From positions 124,001-188,000 of the forward strand of contig CAWFLD010000007.1 in the NCBI GenBank assembly GCA_963816555.1: 64,000 bases of DNA. Reading direction: 5' to 3'. This stretch comes from Lutibaculum sp963816555 (GTDB lineage Bacteria > Pseudomonadota > Alphaproteobacteria > Rhizobiales > Tepidamorphaceae). Each line of letters begins with the position of its first letter. The first letter of the stretch is position 1. The translations under genes were made by a program, and so were the position numbers. Shown piece after piece: positions 27,484 to 38,444 of the stretch. Below the pieces are notes generated by a model. The model saw only the letters and a program-made list of their open reading frames with translations. It was not told the origin of the DNA and did no database searches.

Positions 27484-28101
27484 TGCTTTCCTCCCGTAAA
27501 GGCTCCCAAGAAGCCGGCGCCGCGCCGTCGGGTGAGCCCGATTCTCTCGGATCGCGGAGCCAAGCGCCGACTATAGGCAGATTGTCGCAGGAGGAAAAAT
27601 ACTATCTTGAGAGGAAAAGGCGCTCTCCCGCCGCCGGGAGGCTGCCCGCGCCTGATGCCGCCCGTGCCGCTGCCCCGTCGGCGGAGCGACGGCGCTGCAG
27701 GAGAAGCGGCCCGGGCAGGACGCGGCCCCGCCACGGGGCGTGCTGTCCCGGCGCGAGGCCCATGCTCGCGCGGCGGCGGCCGCGGATCAAGAAGATCCTG
27801 CACGGCTCCAATGGGCCTCGCCGATGATGACCCCGCCGAACGCAGGGCATGGCCGCCTGAGAAGGAGGGGCACCTAGCCCGAAGCGACTCCCCCTCATCC
27901 CCGACCTAAGCCACCGCCCCATCATCTGCCGGGATCACATGGGTCCGTCGGAGGCGGACCAAGGGCGGGGGCGGCGGAACCGGCCCAACCAGACCGGCTT
28001 TACCTTAAGCGTCGCCCGAGGGCGGTCCGGGACGGAAATTGCGCACGAGGCGGCAGCGCAGGACCGGCAAGCAGCGCAGGACAGGCAACAAGAGCGGGAC
28101 C
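27484..28101. other. Gene-free interval between APC permease and DedA
   Basis: About 600 bases without a convincing reading frame on either strand: the open frames are Arg/Pro-rich GC artefacts without binding sites. It contains an AT-rich patch (about 27570-27620) upstream of the permease, the likely promoter, and a short tandem repeat at 28053-28088. Confidence 0.55.
28053..28088. repeat. Two-copy 18-bp tandem repeat before the DedA gene
   Basis: GCAGCGCAGGAC-(C/A)-GGCAA occurs twice in a row (28053-28070 and 28071-28088) with one mismatch, ending 13 bases before the DedA start. Confidence 0.8.
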
Positions 28102-28725
28102 ATGGCGGACACGGGCATCATCGCCGGCACGATCATCACGATCCTGCAGTCGGCCGGCTATGCGGGCCTGATCGCCCTCATGGCGCTGGAGTCGGCGTGC
28201 ATCCCGCTGCCGTCGGAGATCATCCTGCCCTTCGCCGGCTATCTTGCGTCGAAGGCCGACATGAACGTCCTGCTGATCGCGACGCTCGGCGCGCTGGGGT
28301 GCAATATCGGCTCGCTCGGCGCCTACTGGCTCGGTCACTGGGGCGGCCGGGCCGCGATCCTGCGCTGGGGCAAGTACGTCCTTCTCACCCGGCACGATCT
28401 CGAGGTCGCCGACAGCTTCTTCCACCGCTTCGGCGGCCCGGCCGTGCTGATCGGGCGCATGCTGCCCGTGGTGCGGACGTTCATCGCCCTGCCGGCCGGC
28501 ATCTCGCACATGCCGCAGGGCCGGTTCCACGTCTACACCTATGTCGGCTCGTGGCCCTGGTGCCTGCTGCTCGGCTATGCCGGCTACATGCTGGGCAAGA
28601 ACTGGAGCAACAGCGACGTGCTGGGCTCCGTCTTCCATTATCTCGACTACGCCATCATCGCGCTGGTCGTCATCTTCATCGGGCGCTTCGTCTGGACGCG
28701 CTGGAACCGCGGCGACGCCGCCTAG
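28102..28725 (+). CDS. DedA-family inner-membrane protein
   Basis: A 207-residue SNARE-associated/DedA protein, now viewed as a lipid (undecaprenyl phosphate) transporter family. Typical features are ESACIPLPSEIILPFAGYLA, LGCNIGSLGAYWLGHWGGRA, FHRFGGPAVLIGRMLPVVRT and the re-entrant FIALPAGISHMPQGRFHVYT. ATG 28102 was chosen; the upstream extension reads through a tandem repeat and is basic, so unlikely to be translated. Only a weak purine stretch precedes it. Confidence 0.85.
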   Translation: MADTGIIAGTIITILQSAGYAGLIALMALESACIPLPSEIILPFAGYLASKADMNVLLIATLGALGCNIGSLGAYWLGHWGGRAAILRWGKYVLLTRHDLEVADSFFHRFGGPAVLIGRMLPVVRTFIALPAGISHMPQGRFHVYTYVGSWPWCLLLGYAGYMLGKNWSNSDVLGSVFHYLDYAIIALVVIFIGRFVWTRWNRGDAA

Positions 28726-29091
28726 GCCGCGCCGCCCGGCAGGCGGAAGTATGGCGTTCCATGGAAGCCTGACCCGGGCGCCGACGCCCGTCGAACGCCC
28801 CGTTTCCGGGTCTTCCTCAGACCTCCGTCAGGGAAGGGTCCGACTCGAATATCGGGGGAGCCTGCGTCATGGCGCTGCCGTAACGATAAGCCTGACTCCT
28901 CTCTTTCGGGCGCTTCCGCCTTCTTTCTTCTGCCTTCCTGGCTCCTCCCGGCGTTACGTCGGCAGTGGGCGCGCATCACTCTTGATGAAGATTGGAATCG
29001 GCGGAGGGATGAAATGTGGGAGGGAAAGAGGCTCAAGAAGGGCGATGAGGTCCTACCGGGCAAGTCGGGCCAATGATCGCCGAGGTGAAAG
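28726..29091. other. Gene-free interval between DedA and the toxin gene
   Basis: 366 bases with somewhat lower GC and several C/T-rich tracts; no plausible reading frame, tRNA or insertion-sequence end was recognised. Together with the toxin-antitoxin pair it looks like variable DNA inserted next to gyrB. Confidence 0.5.
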
Positions 29092-29619
29092 TCAGAGAAG
29101 CTCGCGGACCGTTCCGATCGGCAGGAACATGCGCAGCGGATTGGAGGGTAGCGGTTGAAAGCCGTAGCCGGCATAGATCCGCTGACGGCGCTCGACCAGC
29201 CCGGGATTGCCGCAGTCGAGCACGTCGAGCATAACGACCGCGATGCCAAGCTGGTCGGCCGCCAGCGCGATCCGGCTCAGGCAGTCCACCAGCAGGTCAC
29301 CGCCATAGCCGCTGCCCTGGTGGCGCTCGTCGACGCCGATCATGGAAATATAGGCCGCCGGAATGGTGCCGTGGCCGGGCCGTGTGCGCGCGTACTTCTT
29401 CGGGAGTTCGGTATAGTTGATCGAATGGGCATTCATGGCGTAGAAGCCGACGAGCTGTCCATCGGGATCCACCATCACCCAGGTGCGGAGATTGTCCGCC
29501 TTGGTGAGCTTGTTGGCCGTCTTCCGGAAGAAGTTGTCGACCTGATCGATACCGCACGAGAAAGCCGCCCGATCGTGTTTCTCCGGATCGAGCGGCTCGA
29601 TGACATTCGCTGAATTCAC
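29092..29619 (-). CDS. GNAT acetyltransferase toxin (TacT-like)
   Basis: A 175-residue GNAT-fold protein starting with GTG (29619) that overlaps the antitoxin stop by four bases (GTGA). The acetyl-CoA loop is in GVDERHQGSGYGGDLLVDCL, followed by YAGYGFQPL, which carries the Tyr usual in TacT. The N-terminal signature FSCGIDQVDNFFRKTANKL is typical of TacT toxins, which acetylate aminoacyl-tRNAs and block translation. It is paired with a DUF1778 antitoxin. GC content seems lower than the flanking core genes, suggesting acquisition. Confidence 0.85.
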   Translation of the reverse strand: MNSANVIEPLDPEKHDRAAFSCGIDQVDNFFRKTANKLTKADNLRTWVMVDPDGQLVGFYAMNAHSINYTELPKKYARTRPGHGTIPAAYISMIGVDERHQGSGYGGDLLVDCLSRIALAADQLGIAVVMLDVLDCGNPGLVERRQRIYAGYGFQPLPSNPLRMFLPIGTVRELL

Positions 29620-29924
29620 TTCGACTGGACGGTCCGGCGATGGCGAGCGAAGGCCGCACGCAGTTTGCCGGTCGGCTCCGGCGGATTTTCGATGGCCGCG
29701 AAGAAGGTGGCATGGTCGACCGGCTGGAGTTCGGTACGCTCATGGGCAGCGATTGTCTCCACGGCGGAGCGATAAGCCGCGCTCATGGTGAAGACGGAAT
29801 CATCCACGCCGGACAGTGCAGCCGCCCGCTGAATGGCCTGCTTGATGCGGGGCTTGGTGCGGAAGTTCATCCGCTCGGAGTTGCGCTCCTCGACATCCTG
29901 CGTCTCGTCATGGAAAGCCCGCAT
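29616..29924 (-). CDS. DUF1778 antitoxin (TacA-like)
   Basis: A 102-residue ribbon-helix-helix type antitoxin: NFRTKPRIKQAIQRAAALSG forms the DNA-binding segment, and the C-terminal tail (FFAAIENPPEPTGKLRAAFA) is the part that wraps the acetyltransferase toxin. ATG 29924 is preceded by AGGAGG at ideal spacing; the open frame extends further back but without a better start. It is the first gene of the pair and likely represses its own promoter. Confidence 0.85.
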   Translation of the reverse strand: MRAFHDETQDVEERNSERMNFRTKPRIKQAIQRAAALSGVDDSVFTMSAAYRSAVETIAAHERTELQPVDHATFFAAIENPPEPTGKLRAAFARHRRTVQSK

Positions 29925-30069
29925 AGCAGCCTCCTGCTCGTTTCGTGTTGAGCCACTGTACGTCAGAGCGGCGTACATCACAACAGAAGTCGAGGGCCGG
30001 AGTTCCTACCCGAGCATGGCGAACGCCGCCAGGGCAGAGGCGACGTTGAGTGCGGAGAACAGGAAGGCC

Positions 30070-32509
<2,440 letters not shown>

Positions 32510-32717
32510 GGTCACTCTTTAGGGACGCCGCGCGGCGGGAACGGGAAGTGCCCGGAAGGCGGCAGGCTCTATCCTGCAGAATCACTTGCAGGATAACATT
32601 TTAGCGCCCGTCATGCCGAGCCGTCTCGCCCGGTCCGGGCGCGGCCGGACTATGGAGTTCTATATGGGGTGCCGGAGGGGCGAAACCAAGGCGCGCCGGG
32701 CATTTCCGCCGCGAGGG

Positions 32718-33854
32718 TCAGCCCGCCGAAACCCCGCCTGCCGCGACCTCCAGGCACTGCGCCTCGTCGGCCACGTCGGTGAACAGCGACCGGTCGGTGC
32801 CGGTCATGAAGGCCTGCGCGCCGAGCGCCCTGATCTCGGAGAACAGGGCGGCGCGGCGCATGTCGTCGAGATGGGCGGCGACCTCGTCGAGGAGCAGGAT
32901 CGGCGCGGTGTCGGCGTTGGCCGTCGCGACGTGGCGCGCCTGGGCCAGGATGAGCGCGATCAGCAGCGCCTTCTGCTCGCCCGTCGAGCACAGGGCGGCC
33001 GGCATCTCGCGGTTCAGGTGGGTGACGACGAGGTCGGAGCGGTGCGGCCCCTCGAGGGTGCGCCCGGCGGCGGCATCCTCGGCGCGCGCCGCGGCGAGCC
33101 GCTCCGCGTAGGCCTGCTCGATCTCGATCGCCGGCCGCTCCGCGATCTCCGCCTCGAGCGTGCCGCGGAGCTCGATCAGCGGGTCCGGGAAGACGCCGCC
33201 CCGCCGCTCGGCCAGGTGGTCGCGCAGGCGCCGCACCACGTCGGCCCGCGCCGCCGCCACCGCGATCGCCGCGGCCGCCATCTGCGCCTCGATGCCGTCG
33301 AGCCAGCGCCGGTCGGAGCCGCGCCCCTCGAGAAGCCGGTTGCGCTGGCGCATCGCCTTCTCGAACTCGCCGACCCGCGCGGCGTGGCTCGGGTCGGCGG
33401 TCAGCACGAGCCGGTCGAGGAACCGCCGGCGGTCGGCGGCCGGGCCGGTGAACAGCCCGTCCATCGACGGCGTCAGCCACAAAGCGCGCACGATCTCGCC
33501 GAGCGCCGCCGTCGAGCGCACCGTCTCGTGGTCGATGCGCACGCTGCGGCCGGTCTCGCCCAGCGTGTAGCCGGTGCCGACCTGAGCCTCGCCGGCCGGC
33601 CACTCGACGCGCGCGGCGACCGCCCAGCGCGTCTGGCCGAGACGGCAGATCGTGTCGAGCTGGGCGCCGCGCAGGCCGCGGCCGGGCACGAGATAGGAGA
33701 TCGCCTCGAGAAGGTTCGTCTTGCCTGCGCCGTTGGCGCCGGTCAGCACGACCGGCCCGGCCTCGAGGTCGAGGCGCAGGGCGTCGTAGTTGCGGAAGTC
33801 GGACAGGCTGAGCCGGCGCAGGGCGATGCGGCGGGCGGCCGCGTCGACGTTCAT
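32718..33854 (-). CDS. recF: DNA replication and repair protein RecF
   Basis: A 378-residue SMC-like ATPase that helps RecOR load RecA at gaps. Walker A GANGAGKTN near the N-terminus (LSLSDFRNYDALRLDLEAGP precedes it), signature STGEQKALLIALILAQAR and Walker B APILLLDEVAAHLD near the C-terminus. ATG 33854 has GGAAGG upstream; a GTG at 33893 in the same frame would overlap the dnaN stop (GTGA) and is an alternative. A 208-base gap separates it from gyrB. Confidence 0.92.
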   Translation of the reverse strand: MNVDAAARRIALRRLSLSDFRNYDALRLDLEAGPVVLTGANGAGKTNLLEAISYLVPGRGLRGAQLDTICRLGQTRWAVAARVEWPAGEAQVGTGYTLGETGRSVRIDHETVRSTAALGEIVRALWLTPSMDGLFTGPAADRRRFLDRLVLTADPSHAARVGEFEKAMRQRNRLLEGRGSDRRWLDGIEAQMAAAAIAVAAARADVVRRLRDHLAERRGGVFPDPLIELRGTLEAEIAERPAIEIEQAYAERLAAARAEDAAAGRTLEGPHRSDLVVTHLNREMPAALCSTGEQKALLIALILAQARHVATANADTAPILLLDEVAAHLDDMRRAALFSEIRALGAQAFMTGTDRSLFTDVADEAQCLEVAAGGVSAG

Positions 33855-33889
33855 CGAGAGGCCTTCCGGTGGTGGCGCGGCTCTCTCGT

Positions 33890-35011
33890 TCACACGCGCA
33901 TCGGCATGAGGACGTAGAGCGTCGCCTCGTCCCCCTCGTCGCAGATCAGCGTCGGCGAGCCGGGATCGGCGAGCTCGAAGCGCGCCTCGCCCGACTCGAT
34001 CTGCGAGGTGATGTCGAGCAGGTAGCGGGCGTTGAAGCCGATCTCCAGGGGATCGGCCTCGTAGCCGACCGGGATCTCCTCGGTGGCGCTGCCCGAATCC
34101 GGGTTGTTGACGGTGAGCACGAGCTGGTCGTGGTCGATCGCGAGCTTCACCGCCCGGCCGCGCTCGCTCGACACGGTCGAGACGAGGTCGACGGCCTTGC
34201 CGAAGGCGGCGGTGTCGACCTTCATCACCTTGTCGTTGCCCGACGGGATGACGCGGGCGTAGTCGGGGAAGGTGCCGTCGATCAGCTTCGAGGTCAGCAC
34301 GGTCGGGCCGACCGAGAAGCGGATCTTGTTGACCGACAGCTCGATGTCGACGGTGGCGTCGTCGGATTCCAGGAGCCGCTGCAGCTCCTGCACCGCCTTG
34401 CGCGGCACGATGATGCCCGGCATGCCGGCGGTGCCGTCGGGCGCCTCGATCTCGGCCCGCGCCAGGCGGTGGCCGTCGGTCGCCACGGCGCGCAGGCGCA
34501 GGGCCCCGCCCGACTGCTCGACCGTGTGCAGGAAGATGCCGTTCAGGTAGTAGCGCGTCTCCTCGAGCGAGATCGCGAACTGGGTCTTCTCGACGAGCTT
34601 CTTCAGCGACGCGGCGGAGATCGAGAAGGAGTGGCTCATCTCGCCGGCGGTGATGTCGGGGAAGTCGGAATCGGGCAGCGTCTGCAGCGTGAAGCGCGCG
34701 CGCCCGGAGGACAGGATCATCGTGCCGCTGTCGTCGCCCGCGTCGAGCGAGATCTCCGAGCCTTCCGGCAGCTTGCGGACGATGTCGTAGACGACGTGCG
34801 CGGGCACGGTCGTGGCGCCGCCCTGCAGCACCGTCGCCGGCGCCGTCTCCACCACCTCGATGTCGAGATCCGTCGCCTTCAGCTGGAGCGAGGCCCCATC
34901 GGCGCGCAGCAGGATGTTCGACAGGATCGGGATCGTCGTGCGGCGCTCCACCACACGGTGGACGCGGCCGAGCGACTTGAGGAGGGCTGCCCGCTCAACA
35001 GTGACACGCAT
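33890..35011 (-). CDS. dnaN: DNA polymerase III beta sliding clamp
   Basis: A 373-residue clamp, the usual length, made of three similar domains. It starts MRVTVERAALLKSLGRVHRV and ends with the conserved MPMRV. PVGYEADPLEIGFNARYLLD is characteristic of the third domain. It lies 184 bases after dnaA and directly before recF, as in many bacteria. Confidence 0.95.
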   Translation of the reverse strand: MRVTVERAALLKSLGRVHRVVERRTTIPILSNILLRADGASLQLKATDLDIEVVETAPATVLQGGATTVPAHVVYDIVRKLPEGSEISLDAGDDSGTMILSSGRARFTLQTLPDSDFPDITAGEMSHSFSISAASLKKLVEKTQFAISLEETRYYLNGIFLHTVEQSGGALRLRAVATDGHRLARAEIEAPDGTAGMPGIIVPRKAVQELQRLLESDDATVDIELSVNKIRFSVGPTVLTSKLIDGTFPDYARVIPSGNDKVMKVDTAAFGKAVDLVSTVSSERGRAVKLAIDHDQLVLTVNNPDSGSATEEIPVGYEADPLEIGFNARYLLDITSQIESGEARFELADPGSPTLICDEGDEATLYVLMPMRV

Positions 35012-35128
35012 TTCGAGAAACCTGACGGGTCTTGCAGGAGCCGGGCCGGACGCCCGGGGCTCGCTTTATTGCGAAAAGGGAGGGAGACCTTGCCGTCAAA
35101 CCCCCCGAGTTTCAAGTGCAGACGCGAA

Positions 35129-35160
35129 GACCGGCATGCCGCGCCCGCAGCATGCCGGTC
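35129..35160 (-). promoter_or_regulatory. Long hairpin in the dnaA-dnaN gap
   Basis: GACCGGCATG and CATGCCGGTC form a perfect 10-bp stem (35129-35138 / 35151-35160) with a 12-base loop. It lies 36 bases past the dnaA stop. There is no proper T-run, so it may attenuate or stabilise the transcript rather than end it. Confidence 0.45.
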
Positions 35161-35195
35161 ATCGATGGCGCGAGACGTCGCCGCGGGGGGTATTC

Positions 35196-36764
35196 CTACC
35201 CCTCGCCGTCCTCCACGCGCCGCCGCAGAGCCTCGACCTCGCGGGCGAGGGTCGCGTCGGTGGCGACGAGCTTCTGAATCTTGCGTATCGCGTGCAGCAC
35301 CGTCGTGTGGTCGCGGTTGCCGAAGCGGCGGCCGATCTCCGGCAGCGAGCGCGGCGTCAGCGTCTTGGCGAGGTACATCGCCACCTGGCGCGGCAGGACG
35401 ATCGCCCGGTTGCGCCGGCTCGACAGGAGGTCCTGCTTCGACAGCTGGTAGTGCGAGGAGACGATGCGCTGGATCTCCTCGATGCGCACGGGCGGGCGCT
35501 CGTGCTGCGAGACGAGATCGCGGATCACCTTCTCGGCGAGCTCGAGCGTCACCGGCACGTTCGCGTAGCACTGGTAGGCGGCCAGCCGGTTGAGGGCGCC
35601 TTCGAGCTCGCGGCCGTTCGAGGCGACGTTCCTCGCGACGTAGTCGAGCACGTCCTCGGGCAGGTCCACCTTCTGGCCCTGCCGGCCGAGCGCGACGGCG
35701 CGCGCCTGCAGGATGCGCCGCCTGAGCGCCATCTCCTGCTGGCCGATCTCGACGACGAGGCCGCCGGCGAGCCGCGAGCGGGTGCGCTCGTCGAAGCCGT
35801 CGAGCTCGCCCGGCGCCCGGTCCGCCACGATCACCACCTGGCGGCACGCCTCGATCAGCGCGTTCATCGTGTGGCTGAACTCGCGGTGCGTCGCCTTGCC
35901 CTGCAGGAACTGCAGGTCGTCGATCAGCAGCAGGTCGACCTGGCGCAGCTGCTCCTTGAAGTCGATCGCCGAATCCGCCCGCAGCGCGGCGACGAAGCGG
36001 AACACGAACTGCTCCGCCGACAGGTGCAGCACGCGGTGCTTCGGCGCGATGTCCTTGGCCTGCCAGGCGATGGCGTGCAGGAGATGCGTCTTGCCGCGGC
36101 CGACCCCGCCGTGGATGAAGAGCGGGTTGAACATCGTCGTGCCGGAGGCGGCCGCGTTGGCGACGGCGAAGGCGGTGTCGTGGGCGATCTTGTTGGAGTC
36201 GCCGGTCGCGAAGCTGCCGAACCTGAAGCGCGGGTCGAGCGGGGCGCTCTCGAGCAGCGTGCCCTCGGCGCCCGCCTCGACGCGCGGGGTGCGCATGTCG
36301 CCGTTGGCCTCGACGACCTTGAGCGGCTCGCGTCCCGCCGGCTCCTGGCGGGAGGGCGCCTTGTCGCACGGCTGGGAGGTCGCGACGCCGCGCACCCGGA
36401 TGTCGACGCGCTGCACGTTGGGCCGCTCCGCGCGCCACAGCGCCAGGAGCTTGCTGCCGTAGTTGTTGCGCAGCCACATCCGCAGGAACGAGGTCGGCAC
36501 GGAGAGATGGACGGTGAAGTCGTCGGCCTCGACGAGCGCCACGCCCTTGAACCAGCTCCGGTAGACGTCCTCGCCGTACTCCTGGCGGATCCGCTCGACG
36601 ATGCGCCCCCACACCGCCTCCACGTTGTCGTCCTCGTCGGACTCGTCCCCGGTGGAGCCTTCCGCCGGCTCGGCCACACGGTCTTCCGCGACCGAGGTGA
36701 CCGGCCAGCGGAAGGTGGCCCGCGTGGGCCCGCTCACAGTGCCGCCGCTCTCCCGAAAGTCCAT
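35196..36764 (-). CDS. dnaA: Chromosomal replication initiator DnaA
   Basis: A 522-residue initiator. Domain I at residues about 30-110 (VWGRIVERIRQEYGEDVYRS), AAA+ domain with Walker A GGVGRGKTH, Walker B VDLLLIDDLQFLQGK and sensor/arginine segment DERTRSRLAGGLVVEI, and the C-terminal DNA-box helix motif GNRDHTTVLHAIRKI. ATG 36764 is preceded by AAGGAGG at good spacing, better than the upstream ATG of the same frame. It sits 32 bases after the rhodanese gene, so the two may share a promoter. Confidence 0.95.
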   Translation of the reverse strand: MDFRESGGTVSGPTRATFRWPVTSVAEDRVAEPAEGSTGDESDEDDNVEAVWGRIVERIRQEYGEDVYRSWFKGVALVEADDFTVHLSVPTSFLRMWLRNNYGSKLLALWRAERPNVQRVDIRVRGVATSQPCDKAPSRQEPAGREPLKVVEANGDMRTPRVEAGAEGTLLESAPLDPRFRFGSFATGDSNKIAHDTAFAVANAAASGTTMFNPLFIHGGVGRGKTHLLHAIAWQAKDIAPKHRVLHLSAEQFVFRFVAALRADSAIDFKEQLRQVDLLLIDDLQFLQGKATHREFSHTMNALIEACRQVVIVADRAPGELDGFDERTRSRLAGGLVVEIGQQEMALRRRILQARAVALGRQGQKVDLPEDVLDYVARNVASNGRELEGALNRLAAYQCYANVPVTLELAEKVIRDLVSQHERPPVRIEEIQRIVSSHYQLSKQDLLSSRRNRAIVLPRQVAMYLAKTLTPRSLPEIGRRFGNRDHTTVLHAIRKIQKLVATDATLAREVEALRRRVEDGEG

Positions 36765-36796
36765 TCCTGCCTCCTTAACCGCCGCTTCTATGTCCT

Positions 36797-37228
36797 TCAT
36801 GCCTGCACCCATGGCAGGCCCGCCGCCTTCCAGCCCTCGACCGAGCCGCGGTGCCGCGCCGCGTCCAGCCGTCCTTCGAACCCCCCGGCCACGTTGAAGC
36901 AGGACCGGTATCCCGCGCCCGTCATCGCACGGGCCGCCGCCGCGCTGCGCTGTCCGGACCGGCAGAGGAAGTAGAGGGACGTCTCGCTGGAGACGCCCTG
37001 CCGCTCGAGAGCCGCCCCCACCGCGTCGACGAAGCCCGCCATGTCGGGCTGGCCGCCGAACGCCTGCCACTCGACGAAGAGCACCTCCTTCCCCAGGGCG
37101 CTCAGGTCGGGCACGCCGACGAAGGTCCACTCCGCCGTCGTGCGCACGTCGACCAGCACCGCGTCCGCATCTTCCGCCAGCGCCAGCCAGGTCTCCCCCG
37201 CCGTCGCATCGCCCGCATATTCGTTCAT
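36797..37228 (-). CDS. Rhodanese-like sulfurtransferase domain protein
   Basis: A 143-residue single rhodanese domain with the active-site loop FLCRSGQRSAAAARAM (Cys as persulfide carrier) and the fold markers AVLVDVRTTAEWTFVGVPDL and VAGGFEG. ATG 37228 has GGGAGC upstream. It lies directly upstream of dnaA on the same strand. The sulfur acceptor is unknown. Confidence 0.88.
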   Translation of the reverse strand: MNEYAGDATAGETWLALAEDADAVLVDVRTTAEWTFVGVPDLSALGKEVLFVEWQAFGGQPDMAGFVDAVGAALERQGVSSETSLYFLCRSGQRSAAAARAMTGAGYRSCFNVAGGFEGRLDAARHRGSVEGWKAAGLPWVQA

Positions 37229-37749
37229 TCCAGCTCCCGGCGCGCAGTGCGACGCGCGGCTTCCCGCGGCGCGCACCTGCGCAGCCCCCATGTCCGTCTG
37301 ATTGTGTCGTTGGCGTCAGCTGCCGCAGCTTCGGTGGAGAGCGTGATCCGGAATATCGAAGGAGAACGCGCAGCAAAAACTTGCCGAAACCTGCGCGTCA
37401 CTCTCACGGACCATGACAAAATTCTCCTGTTGCTTGCGAACAAGCGCCGTCTGGCTGAATTTCAAGGTTGGCCGCCGGGGCGAGCCCCCGAACGTCTTCG
37501 AAAGATACACAGCCCCCCCGAGAGAGGCAACCAACGATGATTAAGAATTGGTTGCAGAACGGTGACAGTCGGGGGTCCGCCAGGAGGGGTTCCGCCGAGT
37601 CGCTCGAACAAGCTTCTGGAGACTCATGCGAATCGATTTCGCGCCGCCGACACCGCTTCGCCGCCCCCTGGCGAAGACTCTTTTCGCTTGACGCGTTTCG
37701 ACTCGTCGCCTGGTGGCCCAGCGGAGCGACGGATCCGGCGACCCTAGCC

Positions 37750-37880
37750 TAAACGATTGATTGATATACGTTTATTCTGCCTGCGGAAGAAGCGCGGGTT
37801 TTCCACAGAGCGCAATGATTGCGCTTGGCCGACTCGACTCCGGAGCCGAATCCGAGTCCGGAAATTCCCGTCCACAGACT
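37750..37880. other. Candidate replication-origin-like region between the rhodanese-dnaA genes and rpsT
   Basis: Within the 770-base gap between the rhodanese and rpsT genes lies an AT-rich patch (about 37751-37777, GATTGATTGATATACGTTTA), then TTTTCCACA (37799-37807), one mismatch from the DnaA box TTATCCACA and matching TTWTNCACA. A perfect 7-bp inverted repeat with a 3-base spacer (37809-37825) and a second partial box, CCGTCCACA (37869-37877), follow. This could be oriC or the dnaA control region. Only one good box is present, and many alphaproteobacteria have oriC near hemE instead, so this is tentative. Confidence 0.35.
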
Positions 37881-37950
37881 TCATCAGGATCCGGCCGGCA
37901 CGCGCCGGCGAGGGGGTCGGCAAGAGGGTCGGCGAGCCCCCGAAACGACA

Positions 37951-37975
37951 AAGGCCCGGCACATGGCCGGGCCTT
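37951..37975 (-). terminator. rpsT terminator
   Basis: A perfect 10-bp stem (37951-37960 / 37966-37975) with a 5-base loop; on the minus strand the stem ends in TT followed by TGTCGTTT. It lies 24 bases after the rpsT stop. Confidence 0.75.
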
Positions 37976-37999
37976 CACAGAACCGTCGTGAGACCTGCG

Positions 38000-38266
38000 T
38001 CAGGCCGTCATCGACTTGATGCGGTGCGACAGGCGCGAGATCTTCCGCGAGGCCGTATTGCCGTGGAAGATGCCCTTCTGCGCGGCGCGCATGATTTCCG
38101 GCTGCGCGGCGCGCAGCGCCTCGTCGGCGGCAGACTTGTCGCCCGAGGCGATCGCCTCCTCGACGCGACGGAGGTAGGTGCGGACGCGGCTGCGACGCGT
38201 CTTGTTGATGGCGGTGCGGCGCTCGATCTTACGCACCGCCTTCTTTGCGGACGGTGTATTGGCCAT
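38000..38266 (-). CDS. rpsT: 30S ribosomal protein S20
   Basis: An 88-residue, very basic S20. It begins MANTPSAKKAVRKIERRTAI and contains TRRSRVRTYLRRVEEAIASG and KGIFHGNTASRKISRLSHRI. It binds 16S rRNA early in small-subunit assembly. A terminator follows. Confidence 0.95.
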   Translation of the reverse strand: MANTPSAKKAVRKIERRTAINKTRRSRVRTYLRRVEEAIASGDKSAADEALRAAQPEIMRAAQKGIFHGNTASRKISRLSHRIKSMTA

Positions 38267-38444
38267 TGCCTGTCTCCAGAGACCCGGGGCGGCGCGAGCC
38301 GCGCTCCACCCGAAACAATAAATATCCTGTCCCGGCACGACGAGCGGCCGGGGTGTGGCGGGCACCTATAAGCCGAGGTGCTTTCGCCGTCAACCGGGGA
38401 GCCGGCCCGGCGCGCATGGAGGCGCGCCGGAGCCCGCCGCGCCC

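Noticed and set aside
27607..27909. Plus-strand frame of 100 codons between the permease and DedA genes
   Set aside because: Composition is Gly/Pro/Arg-rich with no ribosome binding site or recognisable domain; an artefact of high GC.
30001..30069. Short hydrophobic frame just after gyrB (AFLFSALNVASALAAFAMLG, minus strand)
   Set aside because: No start codon or binding site; could be a remnant of a membrane protein but too short to claim.
35038..35064. GC-rich imperfect hairpin upstream of dnaN
   Set aside because: Bulged stem and no T-run on the transcribed strand; not convincing as a terminator.
37537..37752. A 71-codon frame starting ATG with a purine-rich stretch upstream (MIKNWLQNGD...)
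   Set aside because: It lies in the dnaA-rpsT intergenic region, turns into Arg/Ser-rich sequence typical of GC-biased non-coding DNA, and matches no known small protein.
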